Below, piece after piece: positions 11,632-22,377 of a stretch of DNA of 64,000 nt. Where the stretch lies: assembly GCA_032871835.1 (NCBI GenBank), contig CM065297.1, positions 2,730,501 to 2,794,500 of the forward strand, in the 5' to 3' direction. Both the position numbers and the translations under genes were made by a program. The DNA is from Dipteronia dyeriana (taxonomy: Eukaryota; Streptophyta; Magnoliopsida; Sapindales; Sapindaceae). Numbering within the stretch: position 1 is the first letter of the stretch; every line of letters begins with the position of its first letter. A model generated the notes under the pieces. It ran no database searches. It was given only the letters and a program-made list of their open reading frames with translations, and was not told where the DNA came from.

Positions 11632-12690
11632 ATGGGAAGAACTAAAGTTACCGGAAGTGGAAATCAATTGAATCCCATTGTGAAAGCCAAGTCAACCTTA
11701 AAGCGATCTAAAGCTTCAAGGTCAAAGGATTTAGGGATCTTTGCAACTAAGAAGATATTTCAAGAGAGAGGCATTGACTTAGGTAAATGTAAAGATTCTT
11801 ATGTTCTTAAATGCATTAAGGATAGAAATTGGGAATCTTGGGTGAGCATGCTAGGAATAGTGAATGACACTATTGTTAGAGAATTTTATCATGAATATAG
11901 AGAGAGTGCCACCTTATTGGATGCTTTGATGGTTGTTAGGGGTGTTGTGTTTAGAGTTAACCCGGTAAACATTAACAAGTTTCTTGGGCTATCTAGTGAT
12001 ATTGATTCAAACTTTCTAGATGTTGATATCATTGAGAATCTTAATATCATGGGTAGAACTCTATGTGACAATGCTTCTTTTGAGTGGAAAGGTAGAGCAT
12101 ATATTACTCAACATGAGTTAACTAAGGCAAGTGCATTTTGGCATCTTTTCATTTGCACAAATATTATTAGATCTTCGAATTCAACCGAGTTGAATAAAGA
12201 CAATATCAAAATAGTATATGCCTTAGTGACTAATCAACCTTTAAACCTTGGGGATTTATTTATGTTTTATTTGGATAATGCGGCTTTCTCAACTAGAGTA
12301 GATAAGAAGCTTGCATTACCGGGGTTTATAACTTCTTTGTGTTTAGCTCGTGGTGTTCAAAGTAGTGGAGATGATATGTTGGTACAACCCTTGGAAAAGT
12401 ATAGTGATAAACGTGTGTCATACATGTCATATAAGGATAAGGGTAAGACATGTGATACTTTTGGACTTTTTAGTTCACAAGTTGATTGTCAAGAGACTAG
12501 CATAAACATTCTTCCGGATTGGGCTTTGCATTTGAAGAAGAAGGTTGATGAGCTTAGTGTTATAGTTGAAAAACAAGATGCTAGAATAAAAGAGTTGAAG
12601 GAGTGTATTGCATCAAGTTCAAGACCACCTCTAAAGCATTATGTTAGGTCAACTACACACACATCTTTCTTTGGTGGATCTAGTAGCTAG
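11632..12690 (+). CDS. Intact 352-residue ORF in the Sirevirus env-like position; plant-transposon-domain protein
   Basis: The frame runs from the ATG at 11632 to the TAG at 12688-12690 without lesions, the longest undamaged frame in the plus-strand elements. The N terminus (residues 1-35) is rich in lysine, arginine and serine. Residues about 40-260 (KIFQERGIDL, VREFYHEY, VVRGVVFRVN, INKFLGL) resemble the 'putative plant transposon protein' family (PF20167) by eye. Residues about 290-325 (LKKKVDELSVIVEKQDARIKEL) look like a coiled coil. No convincing signal peptide or transmembrane segment is visible, so a true envelope role is not supported. The function of the family is unknown. It sits between pol-side sequence and the 3' polypurine tract, where Sireviruses carry a third ORF. 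The start is the first ATG in frame. Confidence 0.7.
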   Translation: MGRTKVTGSGNQLNPIVKAKSTLKRSKASRSKDLGIFATKKIFQERGIDLGKCKDSYVLKCIKDRNWESWVSMLGIVNDTIVREFYHEYRESATLLDALMVVRGVVFRVNPVNINKFLGLSSDIDSNFLDVDIIENLNIMGRTLCDNASFEWKGRAYITQHELTKASAFWHLFICTNIIRSSNSTELNKDNIKIVYALVTNQPLNLGDLFMFYLDNAAFSTRVDKKLALPGFITSLCLARGVQSSGDDMLVQPLEKYSDKRVSYMSYKDKGKTCDTFGLFSSQVDCQETSINILPDWALHLKKKVDELSVIVEKQDARIKELKECIASSSRPPLKHYVRSTTHTSFFGGSSS

Positions 12691-13159
12691 TATTTGAGTC
12701 TCATGGTATGTTTCTTACCTTTTGGCATCATTTCATGTCAAAAAGGGGGAGAAAGAGTTGTTATGAATTGCTAGTTACTTATGCTAGTTACTTAGTTTCC
12801 TTTTTATGTTGTTTTTGTGAACTTTTGGACTTTCAATGGCTTGTAATAATTAGTCTTAAGATTTGGTTAAGAATTCTTGTATTTGGCATGTATTGAGGGG
12901 GAGATACATGTATTTGTGGACTTAATTGTATATTCTTATCCATATTATATGTTGCCATTTGTTGTCTTTCTCTTGTATATGTATTGTGCTTTAAGATGAT
13001 TTATAGATTGCGTCAAGAGAAGATCAAGATGAAGTTCAAGAGTTGGTGAAGATTAGTTATAGGAATCCTACTCATTGTAATGTGAGGGAGTGATTTTGTG
13101 ACCTATCTTCATTTTTATGTTTGTAGTAAATGTATAGGTGTTTTGACATGGAATTTGCC
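12691..13159 (+). other. Spacer between env-position ORF and 3' LTR, with polypurine-like motifs
   Basis: AAAAAGGGGGAGAAAGAG near 12738-12755 and GAGGGGGAGATAC near 12895-12907 repeat the Sirevirus polypurine theme seen at 5963-6018. No coding region is supported. Confidence 0.55.
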
Positions 13160-13171
13160 AAATGGGGAGAT
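13160..13171 (+). promoter_or_regulatory. Terminal polypurine tract of Sirevirus 2
   Basis: AAATGGGGAGAT directly abuts the TG of the 3' LTR. Confidence 0.7.
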
Positions 13172-13943
13172 TGTTAGGTTTTAGTTTATGTTGGCATGAT
13201 ATCCATATCAAAACGATGCTTACTTGTAATGACTTAGTTGTTTAGGTTCATGATGATTCGACCTTCAAGGAAGAAGAAACAACAAGTCAAAGCAAGTTCT
13301 AAGTCTTCAAAGAGAAATGATGCAATTTGTTTCTACAAAGGTATACTAAGACCTTATCTTTCTCTTACAAGGCTTAGGCACACACACACATATCATACAT
13401 TTTTGTCCCTGCATCGTTGTGCACCTTTATAGGCACACACATACAGTTCATTCATTTGTGTCCCTGCATCATTGTGCACCATGTATAACACATTCACACA
13501 CTTTAAGATGAATGCTCATGCATTGGTTTGGAAATAACATGTTTTGGAATATGCATGATTGGAAACTATCTCTATGTAGTTTGCATTCTAGTGTGAATTA
13601 TGTTTGTGTGTGTATATGTTTGTATAACATGGATATTGAACTTGGAGTTAGTCTTAAATCATTCTTGATTGAGTTCCGGTCATTTCGGTTACTCATACTA
13701 TTTATTTCAAGTTCAAAGTCAAAAGATACTACACTCTCAACTCATGTTTCATATATTGTCTTCGTCTTCATATATCGAGTCGAATTATTATATTCTGGGT
13801 TGAGTATCTTATATGTCCATGTCCTTGTGAGAGTTACGGTTTATAATCCGTAAATGGATTCGAATTCTGAGCTTGGAGCCCGGAGAACGGTAGAAGAACG
13901 CGAAGGGAGCGCGAGAGGAAAATATTGCATCCAAGCAATCTTT

Positions 13944-13970
13944 CCCGAGATGGCGCGTGGCCATCTCGGG
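13944..13970. promoter_or_regulatory. Perfect 11-bp-stem hairpin in Sirevirus LTR
   Basis: CCCGAGATGGC (13944-13954), a 5-base loop and GCCATCTCGGG (13960-13970) form a perfect inverted repeat. The same stem recurs at 40923-40949 in Sirevirus 3. Conserved palindromes in Sirevirus LTRs are known, but the role of this one is unknown. Confidence 0.75.
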
Positions 13971-15014
13971 ACAGAATGCTTGCTGCCCAGAGATGCCCAC
14001 GCACCATCTTGTGCAGCATGTATTCTTGGGCTCTTAAGGGTGTTTTAGTCTTTTCATAATTCATTCTTATCCCTCTCCATGATAATCTCTTTCCCTCTCA
14101 CATTTCATTCTAAGAAGAAATTCAAATCAAGTGTGCAGAATTTTCTCTCTAAATTTTCTCACCTTCCAAACACCATAACCTCTTCATTTGAACTTTGATT
14201 TGAGTGATTTGAAGTTGAGAGTGTTCATCTATCCATCCTCTATCTTTTCTCTGAAGGTTTGAGTTAATTTTGCTGCTTTTTTTGATGTCTAATCATACAA
14301 AAACGGGACTGCACTTAGATCAACTAAGGTATTGATTTTCTCTCTAAGTTTTCTTTTAAAACTTGGTCAATTGCCTTGGGTTTTCTTCTTCTACAAATAT
14401 TTGTATATTGTGAGTGTTTTTATTTGTGTTTTGAACACTTTCAAAGCTAGGTTGAATTTCAATTGAAATCATTCATGTTGAGTTAGGTTTTGATTTTGCC
14501 TATGTTATCACATGTTTGGGATTGTATTGTGCTAGCTTTGATTCTTGGACTATTTTATGATCTTTGATTGATTGATTTTGTGAAAAATAGTTCATCACAT
14601 GTATTAGGCTCTCTTGGCCGAAATTCTCACATAATACATGTGCTTATGTTCTTTTGAGCTATTCATGTGATTTGTTGAATCTATGATTAGGAATATGCTA
14701 CTTAGATCTATATGACATTGTCATATGATTTTAGCATGTTTTAGGTTTTTGTGATTTAACTTGATCTTGTGATTTGTTAATCATATCTTGTGTTTCAAGT
14801 TTAGATATATGCATGAATCTAGTTTGTGATTAATGTTAATCATATCTTACATAATCTAGATTGACTACTCATGCATGATGAACTAGACTATATGTGATTT
14901 GTCCATTCATGCTCATGTCTAGTATTTTCCATAGGATGTTTTGATCATAGCATTCTATGTTGCGTGCTTGTTTGCGTTTTGCATTCATGATCACCTAGAT
15001 GCCTTGTGAGAAGG

Positions 15015-15310
15015 AAGTCTTGACAATAGGTGTGAGACCTATGGTGTTGAGCAAGAAGTCTTGGCAAGAGGTGTGAAGCCTCAGATTGTCGAGCAAGGAA
15101 GTCTTGGCTAGAGGTGTGAAGCCTTGGATAGTCGAGCATGAAGTCTTGCCTAGAGTTGGGAGAGCTCGGATAGGTGAGCAAGGAAGTCTTGACTAGAGTC
15201 GGGAAGACTCGGATAGTTGAGCAAGAAGTCTTGCCTTGGGTTGTGAAGATCCGGATAAGGTGAGCAAGAACGTCTTGACAAGAGGTGTGAAGCCTCAGAT
15301 TGTTGAGCAT
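15015..15310. repeat. Minisatellite of about 46-bp units in Sirevirus 3' LTR
   Basis: Six to seven degenerate copies carry the core GAAGTCTTG...GAG...GTGAAGCCTCAGAT...GAGCAAG. The matching array on the other strand is at about 39590-39890. Confidence 0.8.
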
Positions 15311-15762
15311 AGAGTGACAACTTCTAGAGTAGGATAGGAGGGTACTTTCTAGGTGAAGAGGTCACTTGAGAGATTTTACTTGTCTTATCTACTAGTGGAT
15401 TTTGTTTGTCGGTGGTTGCTATCCCGTGGATGTTTCCTCTTCGGAGGTTTACCATGCTATATATTGTGTCAACTTTTCTCTATCCCTATCTCTCTAATAT
15501 TTGTATTGTGGATAGAACTCTTTATATATGTTAACTTCCTCTTTATAATATAGATTGTGTATGTGTTACAATTACTTGTTTGTATCACATTTTACTTGTG
15601 TTTATATATTGATTAATTGTCTTTAATTAATATATATATTGTAATACAAGCAATCTAGAGGGACAAACTTTTGTTTGTTTCTAAGGGAGTCGAAAAAGGT
15701 GCCTAACCTATTCACCCCCCCTCTAGGTTAGCCTTGAGCATTTAACCGTGATTGTATTTTCA

Positions 15763-17726
15763 CACCGCCTCGGTGAAAATGATCTGTGACAACTAGAAGG
15801 GGTTGGTTGGGCTTTAGTCGACCTTAAAGATGCCTCGCCTTTCATTTACACGTGGAATCTTCCTCGCGTGGTTTTTCCTTGAATTATTGGAGGTACCAGC
15901 TAGAGTGGAGCCTCCGCTAATGGTATGTATCACCAGGATTTGTTGCATCAGATCCGTCTGTTCCCCTTTTCTCTTCTCAGCATGCTCACGGATCTCGGCT
16001 TGTACTTCCCTTCCAGTCTGAATATTGTCCCTGACCTGCTACAAGAACTCTATCAAACATCCTACTTTTATCAGAGCCTCGATTTGATTGTGCAGGTTAT
16101 AGTACTCTGAAGTGTTGTGTCCCACATCTTCATGGAAGTCGCAGTATTTATATCAATTTTTCCTATTAACCGGAGCTTTCATGGGTACGGGCTTCTGTAG
16201 TACTCCCCTATCCCGAATGGCGAGATAAATTGTTTTACGGGATGCGTTTAATGAGGTGTAATGATCGTACCCTCTCTCATTTCGAGTTATAGGGGCTACC
16301 GTCTTAGTAGGATGAGGCGAAGCCTGCAGAGGAGTTCTCCTTGCTGGATACCTCTCTTGCCTGGGTTGAGAAAAGGGGAAACGGTACGTTGACCTATTGG
16401 GTGGTTTATTCTGGTTTTTCTGAGATGGCTCTGGTTTGGGTGCCTCATTCTTCTGTCGCTTTGCCGTTCTCATATCGTCATGTTCCATCTTGATCTTAAG
16501 TTGTTCATCGATTTCGACTTGCTCTAGAGCCTGGTCGTAGACCTCCTGGTAGGTCTCCGGAGGTCGCTTGGCAAAGGATCGAAAAAGCTTGCCCGCCCAC
16601 AAGGTCCTCCAGAAATTGGATGACTTCCTTATGGAAACGTTCAACATATGATCGGAGCATCTCATTTCGGTCTTGAATCACATACTGTAGGTGTTTGGGG
16701 TCCTTCGGACGCGGTTTGACCCCTTGGAACTGAGAACAAAAATTGGTTTACAGCTTTGTAAATGAATCTACGCTACCAGTAGGCAGCTTTCTGAACCAAG
16801 TCTTTGCGTAATTAGTCAGGGTGGTAGAAAACATCCTGCACATAGCAGCCCTAGTGGTATTTTGGACTTCATTTAGTGGACGAAGCTCTCTAGGTGGCTC
16901 AAGGGGTCTTCCATTTTGGAGAATTTATCAGTCGGCATCTTGAATTTCGAAGGGAGCTCTGCCTCCCAGATCCTTCAGGTGAAGGGAGCGTTCATCTTGC
17001 TCAACGGATCTTTCTTGTCCTCCTTGTACTTTCCCGTCTTCATCAGCTGGACCTCTTTCTGCAGTCTTGTCAGCTGATCTCTCAGGCACTTGTTTCTGGG
17101 TTTCTTTGTGTTGACCTCGGATTCCTTGCTATCAGATTCATCCGATGAGCTGGTGACCTCCACCTGGTCATTTTTATGAGCAGGGTCTGCTCGGGGGCTT
17201 TTTCATCTACCTTCCTCTTTAGCCCGGGCTTCTCTCTCTGAGGCTAACGGGAAATGAGCCTCTGTTTTTTCCCACGGCAAGGCATTTGCTGTAGATTTAA
17301 CTCGCCTGGGTTGGTCATGTGATTGTTTACCTTGAACTGGGGGCATAGACCCTAATCTATCCCGGATTGATGGTTGAAGTCTGGCCCCTCGCGGGCAGGA
17401 TCCGGAGGAGGAGGTCCCAGGCGATCAATGGCAGGTGTCCTGGTTCCGGGCCTGATCAGATCCCCCTGTGTGTTGGGGTTTGCTGGCTGGACCGCGATGC
17501 CCTTAGTGAGCAGACGAAGGCAGATATTTTCCACAAGGGCCACTGCTTGTTGATCGAGCATGGCATGGCTTATCATAAGAGGACCAAAAGCCTGTGCAAG
17601 TGTTGGCATGACCGAAATTTTACGACGGCGCCCATATTTTTTTCGTTTCTTCAGGGCTTTTCTTGTTGATGCCGCTGAAGGATGTTCCGAAGACTCAGGT
17701 TGTTCCTGTGAGGAGCTGAGCCTCAT
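15763..17726 (-). pseudogene. gag: Tat-type Ty3/gypsy gag, decayed, cut by Sirevirus 2 junction
   Basis: The reading starts at the ATG at 17726 on the minus strand, 72 bp inside the LTR, with a basic N terminus (KALKKRKKYGRRRK). A charged helical segment is at 17163-16975. The conserved gypsy gag block follows: PFT at about 16980, LPSKFK just below it, and FAKRPPETYQEVYDQALE near 16555. A degenerate zinc knuckle region (FHEDVGHNTS) lies near 16110-16140. Several frameshifts and stops interrupt it. The gene ends abruptly at 15763 where Sirevirus 2 begins. Gag would form the particle core; this copy is dead. Confidence 0.8.
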
Positions 17727-17777
17727 AATTACTGTAAAATAATATATGTGTAAGTGTAAAAATAACGGTATGGTTTG

Positions 17778-17796
17778 TTCCCACAGACGGTGCTAG
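17778..17796 (-). promoter_or_regulatory. Primer-binding site of Tat element
   Basis: On the minus strand the sequence just inside the LTR reads TAGCACCGTCTGTGGGAA, close to the TGGCGCCGT-type site common in plant gypsy elements (tRNA-Asp-like). Its position fixes the LTR edge at 17799. Confidence 0.6.
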
Positions 17797-17798
17797 AA

Positions 17799-19166
17799 AG
17801 TGTTAACGGGAAATTTGCTTAAGATGAGAAATTCCAACTAACACCCTTGAGACCACTACCACGGAGGTGGTGGCCGGGGTTAGTACCTTAGATACCTGAC
17901 ATGTTAGGATAGAAATGAATATTCGAATGCTAATATGATGGCAAATGAGAATTTTATTATTGACCACTTATGGTGTATAGAAATCTCTCAAATACACTCA
18001 CAATCTCTCTAGGGCATAGGAGGGTGGCAACCTCGTGCCTATCGAATAGTAGATACAATGATGGCCATGTTGTGATAACAGAATTTACGCTTGGCTTAAT
18101 TCTCTCAATCTCTATTCTATCAACTGATCTATGTGTGAGTTGCTTTCGTCCTCGCACCTCCCCCCCCCTTTTACGTTTTTCTCATTACATGTATGTTTTC
18201 TCGTATTTATTCATGGTCCAAGTAATTTGAACGGGTGTATCTCCTGCAATGATTCTCTAAATCTGTTCCCTCCTTATCGGGTTGGATTCTCAATTTAAAA
18301 GTCGTTGACTTCAAATAAATAACGAACTCAAGACTATCGTTGGTGGAGATAAGTTTGTTTCCTCTTTAGACTCAATCTCTTGTCTTACACGTACGCAGAG
18401 TTTTAATGTTCGGTGGAGTGTATATATGATCTTATACGCATTCATGGCATGATTTTTCATGGAGGTCATCGAGTTAGGTGCTCGCTGCTTCATAGGACGA
18501 GGTAGACCCATGCTTTAGTTCTGGTCTCAAAAGCTTGGTTGGACATTTCTCTGTCCTTTGGAACTTGAGACATCCCTGTAGGCACTCAATGGAGGTAGCA
18601 TGGATTAAACGAGTTTTTTCTTTCATGTCCAGGTAGGTTACAAATGTCCTTTAGCGAATTGGAGCATTAGCTATAGTACGAATCTGATCCACTTAAAGGC
18701 TCTCTTTTTGTATTTAGTGGGAACATCAAGCTTCTGGAAAGGTTGGTGGGCTTTTGGTTTAGGCAACAAGTTAAATTTGACCTCAGGAAGCCTTAACCTG
18801 GAAGGAGCTCACTTTGTTTGTCGGGATTCACTTCGAGTGCTTCCTGAGCTCGAAGACCTTTCCTTGATTTCATAGGGTGGTTTTGGAGGCAGGCCCCAAA
18901 AACCGAGGTTCCAGGATAGGTGATCTCGAGAAGCCCGGATAACCACGTATCGTGCTTTACCGAATTCCAATGTTTGCGTAAGGGCTCAACATGGTAGTGT
19001 CGAGCTTCATTCCTAATAGTTTCGAAGCCTGATGAACCTTCCTTGCTTCTGCGGGGTAGCTTTATGACTCACCCGGGGTTCAATGAATGGTGAATTCGGG
19101 CTTTGATTTGGGCTAGGAGAGTGGAAAATTTCTCTTTGGTCTCCTAGCGAAATTTTGCTATTAACA
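17799..19166 (-). repeat. Tat-type LTR shared by a gag-side and a pol-side remnant
   Basis: The plus-strand reading starts TGTTAACGGGAAATTT and ends TTTTGCTATTAACA (1368 bp), with inverted TGTTAA/TTAACA ends. A primer-binding site and gag lie on its left, and an aORF remnant and pol on its right, all in minus orientation. It therefore acts as 5' LTR to one remnant and 3' LTR to the other. The flanks GAAAG and AATTC do not form a TSD. Confidence 0.8.
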
Positions 19167-19355
19167 AATTCTTTTGCGAGCCTTCAAATTCCAAGTGGCT
19201 ATGGGCCACCAGGTAACTTCTCTCAGTGACCAGGCAACTAGGGTTGAAGCTGAAGCTGAGAGGGCCATGGAATTGTTAGCGCGGGCTCAAGACTGAGTAC
19301 AAAAGATGGCCTCTAGCCAGAGGGGGATAGAGGTGGAGTTAGCCGAGCTTCGGTG
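19167..19355 (+). pseudogene. Remnant of antisense additional ORF (aORF) of Tat element 1
   Basis: About 190 bp match 31563-31750 of the aORF in Tat element 2, beginning at the acceptor of its second intron (GCGAG then CTTCAAATTCC) and covering the start of the coiled-coil region. The 5' half, the 3' half, the tandem spacer and the polypurine tract are gone, so at least two deletions happened here. It is opposite in strand to pol. Confidence 0.7.
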
Positions 19356-21830
19356 TTACCATGAAAGATGATCTGCATTCTGGGTATGATCGATGGATCG
19401 ACCATCCATGTCCTCGAGCTTATACGTCCCGTTACGGGTCACTGTATTTACCAAATAAGGTCCTTCCCAGTTGGGCCCTAGGACCAGGTCTGACCTCTTC
19501 CTTGTATTCAAGGTTACTTTCCTAAGAACTAGGTCCCCTTCCTTGAAGTTTCGGCTTTTACTCACCTGTTAAAGTACCTAACGATTTTGTTATGGTAAAT
19601 CTTTACTTTCTGAGCTACCCGATCTTGCTTTTCTTCCAAGAGATCTAGGCTAGCTCGGAGCTTATCCTCATTGCTTCCATGCTCGAAGTGTTGAACTCTG
19701 AAAGAGGTTAGTTTATGCTTGATGGGAAGAACTGCTTCCACTCCGAATGTTAAAGAGTATGGTGTTTCTCCAGTGGTTGTTCTCCTTGTAGTACAGTAAG
19801 CCCAGATGACCTTGGGGAGCTCCTCAGCCCATCTGCGCTTCTTCTGTCGTAACTTTTGTTTCAACAGCTTCTTGATAGTTTTATTGGTGGACTCCACCAG
19901 TCCGTTAGTCTGAGGATCGGCTATTGAGGCGAATCTAAGGTCGATTCCCAAGCCGTTGCAAAAGTCTTTGAATCAACCATTATCAAACTGCTTTTCGAGG
20001 TCAGCTATAATGATAAGAGGGGTTCCGAACCTGCAGACTACATTGTTTTTGATGAACCTCGTTGTATTCTCTTTCGATATCTGGGAGAGTGATCCGGCTT
20101 TGACCCATGTTGTGAAATAGTCGATTGCCACAATAGCATGTTTGGCTTGTCCATGAGCGGTTAGAAGTGGACCGATGAGGTCGACTCCCCACAAAGCAAA
20201 GGGGTAAGGTGAGCTAAGAGATGACATACGCTCCGGTGGAAGGTGGGGTCTTCTGGCATGGTTCACAGGATTGAACAAAGCTCTTTGCATCTTGATGGAT
20301 GGTCGGCCAGTAATACTCCATACGGAGTACCTGATATGCCAAAGCTTCACCACCAACGTGGTTCCCGTATTCCCTAGAATGAACCTCTGTTAGTGCCCAT
20401 TTGGCATTATACGGGTGTAAACATCGCAGTAGGGGAAGGGACTTGGCCCTCTTGTAGAGGTATCCATCTACTAGACAATATCTGACTGAGAGCCTCTTAT
20501 TTCTTCTGGCTTGATCAGGCTCTTCAGGAATTCTTCCTTCTTGAAGATAAGCCATTATCGGGTCCATCCAACATGGTTGTCGATCCAGGGTATAAGACCA
20601 ATTGCCCGCTACTATGCTTGGTAGGGGGATTACTTGGAGAGGCACTCCCTGTGGTAAGGCATGGCCACCATTCACAGCTATCTTGGCTAGGACGTCAGCA
20701 CGACTATTATGTTGTCGAGGCACCTGTTCTATCTTAAATCCTCTGAATTTACTCATAAGCAACTGAACTAGCTTCAAGTAGGCGATCATGTTATCCCCTT
20801 TGGCCTGATAGTCACTAGAAACCTGATTGACTATGAGTAATGAATCACTCTTGACCAGAAGGTAGTCGACCCCGAGCTCGACGGCCGCCCTTATCCCAGC
20901 TATGATGGCTTCATACTTTGCTTCATTGTTTATGGCCTTAAATTCGAACCTGAAATAGTGGAAACACTTGGCCTCCTCTAGGTCTATCAGGACTATGCCT
21001 GCTCCTCCCCCGGCTTGCTCGGATGCTCCATCAGTGTAGAGGATCCATGACTTGCAGCCTTCCGGCCAGCTGTTGGATTCAGGATTCTTCTTATGAGCTA
21101 TATTTGTTGTTGTGGAAGTCGCTTGGCCTATGGGTACTGAGAGCTCTGCCACAAAGTCCGCCAAAGTCTGGGCTTTAATTGCGGTCTGGGGTTTGTACCT
21201 TAAATCAAACTGGGTGAGTTCCAAGGCCCATAAGACCAGTCTTTCGGATACGTCCAACCATTGCAGGAACTGACGAAGAGGTTGGTCTGTCGCTACTGCT
21301 ATTAAGTGGGCTTGAAAGTAGGGACGGAGCTTCCATACCGATGTTACCAGGGCATAAGTGAGTTTCTCTAGAATGGTATAATTCTTTTTCAGCTTGGTTA
21401 ATGCGTGACTTACGTAGTATATAGGTCACTGGAACCTATCTCCACATTCCTTGAACAGGGCCCCACTCACTGTCCTTTCTGAAACGACCAAATAGATTTG
21501 CAGCTCCTCTCCCAAACTTGGCTTAACCAACAATGGATGGCTTGACGGATACTTTTTCGAAGCTTGGAAAGCTTACTCGCTCTCCTGGTCCCATTTCATG
21601 TTCCTTCACTGCTTGATAGCTTTGAAGAAAATGAAACATTTATCGGTGGACAGAGTAATGATACTGCTTAGCGCTGCTATCTATCCGGTCATGACTTAAA
21701 CCTGTCTGAGTGACGTGGGGGACTTAGCTTAACCAGCAATGGAGGGCTTGACATAAACTTCTTCAAAGCTTGGAAAGCTTGCTCGCTCTCTTGGTCTCAG
21801 TCCAAGCGCAATGTCTGCCCTCCTGACCTT
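19356..21830 (-). pseudogene. pol: Tat-type gypsy pol: RT end, RNase H, second RNase H, integrase
   Basis: Reading the minus strand from 21830, a damaged RT end is followed by the first RNase H end (MDVSERLVLWALELTQFDLRY near 21257-21190). The second, archaeal-like RNase H that marks the Tat lineage follows (ILYTDGASEQAGGGAGIVL near 21050-20990). Its DSLLIVNQV motif is near 20850. Integrase begins near 20400 (VHSREYGNHVGGEAL, CEPCQKTP), with WGVDLIGPL near 20170 and NGLVESTNK near 19900. The C-terminal part (VLGPNWEGPYLV) is near 19480. The stretch 21257-20214 is open. RT catalytic motifs are missing. Near 21520-21800 a block of about 75 bp (ACTTGGCTTAACC type) occurs twice. Confidence 0.88.
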
Positions 21831-22377
21831 AAAAAAATATGGAACCTAGAACATGTGTGTGGACAGTAGAGCCGTCAACAAGATCATAGTTTGATATAGA
21901 TTTCCAATCCCACAGTTAGATGACTTGTTGGATCTGTTGAGTGGAACCACAATATTCACGAAGATGGACTTGAATAGTGGGTATCACTAGATTCGTATCC
22001 GACCGAGAGATGAGTGGAAAATGGCCTTCAAGACTCGAGAGGGGCTTTTTGAGTGGTTGGTCATGCCTTTTGGGTTGTCAAAAACTGATAATGAATCATG
22101 CTCTACGACCCTATATCGGTAAGAGCATGGTGGTATATTTTGAAGACATCTTGGTTTACAGCGTTGATCCTGAGGTATACCGACAACATCTTTGGGATGT
22201 TTTGATTGTGATACGCAAGGAAAAGTTCTTTGCAGTGTAAAACAAATGTAAGTTTTTGACTTATCAGGTCTTGTTTTTGGGTTATGTCGTATCCCCTGAA
22301 GGTTGTCAGTAGACGATTCGAAGATTGAAGCAATCAAGCAGCGGCCACAATCGTGGACCGTGACTGATGTTAGAAGT
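21831..22377 (+). pseudogene. pol: Chromovirus pol, RT part (left of solo LTR)
   Basis: A Ty3/gypsy chromovirus-type RT is readable with lesions: [15 protein letters not shown] near 21905, KMDLNSGYH near 21965, [16 protein letters not shown] near 22035 and [20 protein letters not shown] near 22105-22160. The catalytic motif reads YFEDI (22136-22150) where chromoviruses have YFDDI, so the first aspartate is lost. The frame ends exactly at the solo LTR and resumes on its far side. Confidence 0.82.
22373..22377. repeat. Target-site duplication GAAGT (left copy)
   Basis: Identical to 23624-23628. A 5-bp duplication is normal for Ty3/gypsy integration. Confidence 0.88.

Larger units (their letters stand above)
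8933..15762 (+). mobile_element. Sirevirus 2, internally deleted (partial 5' LTR, env-position ORF, full 3' LTR)
   Basis: The left end starts with the same sequence as the 3' LTR at 13172 (first base changed, AG instead of TG). LTR similarity runs to about 10493 and then jumps into post-pol sequence. The 3' part of the LTR, the primer-binding site, gag and pol are all missing, consistent with one large deletion. The flanks are CATCG (8928-8932) and CACCG (15763-15767), a possible 5-bp TSD with one mismatch. The 3' LTR end matches the PBS-adjacent LTR end of Sirevirus 3 at 39187. Confidence 0.75.
13172..15762 (+). repeat. 3' LTR of Sirevirus 2 (2591 bp)
   Basis: It starts TGTTAGGTTTTAG after the polypurine tract and ends ATTGTATTTTCA. 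The same terminus lies next to an iMet-type primer-binding site in Sirevirus 3 (39187, opposite strand). It carries a perfect hairpin at 13944-13970 and a minisatellite at about 15015-15310. The last 100 bases include a C run near 15715 and CTCTAGGTTAG. Confidence 0.85.

Noticed and set aside
11632..12690. True viral envelope gene
   Set aside because: It is in the env position, but no signal peptide, membrane anchor or glycoprotein features are visible; the plant-transposon-like domain and coiled coil fit better.
13944..13970. Rho-independent terminator
   Set aside because: The perfect hairpin has no following T run and the DNA is plant nuclear, where such terminators do not apply.
15015..15310. 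CRISPR-like short repeats
   Set aside because: Units are adjacent and degenerate, inside an LTR, with no spacers.
18160..18172. Poly-C run as a functional site
   Set aside because: It is a short homopolymer in a decayed LTR and is not shared by the other LTR copies.
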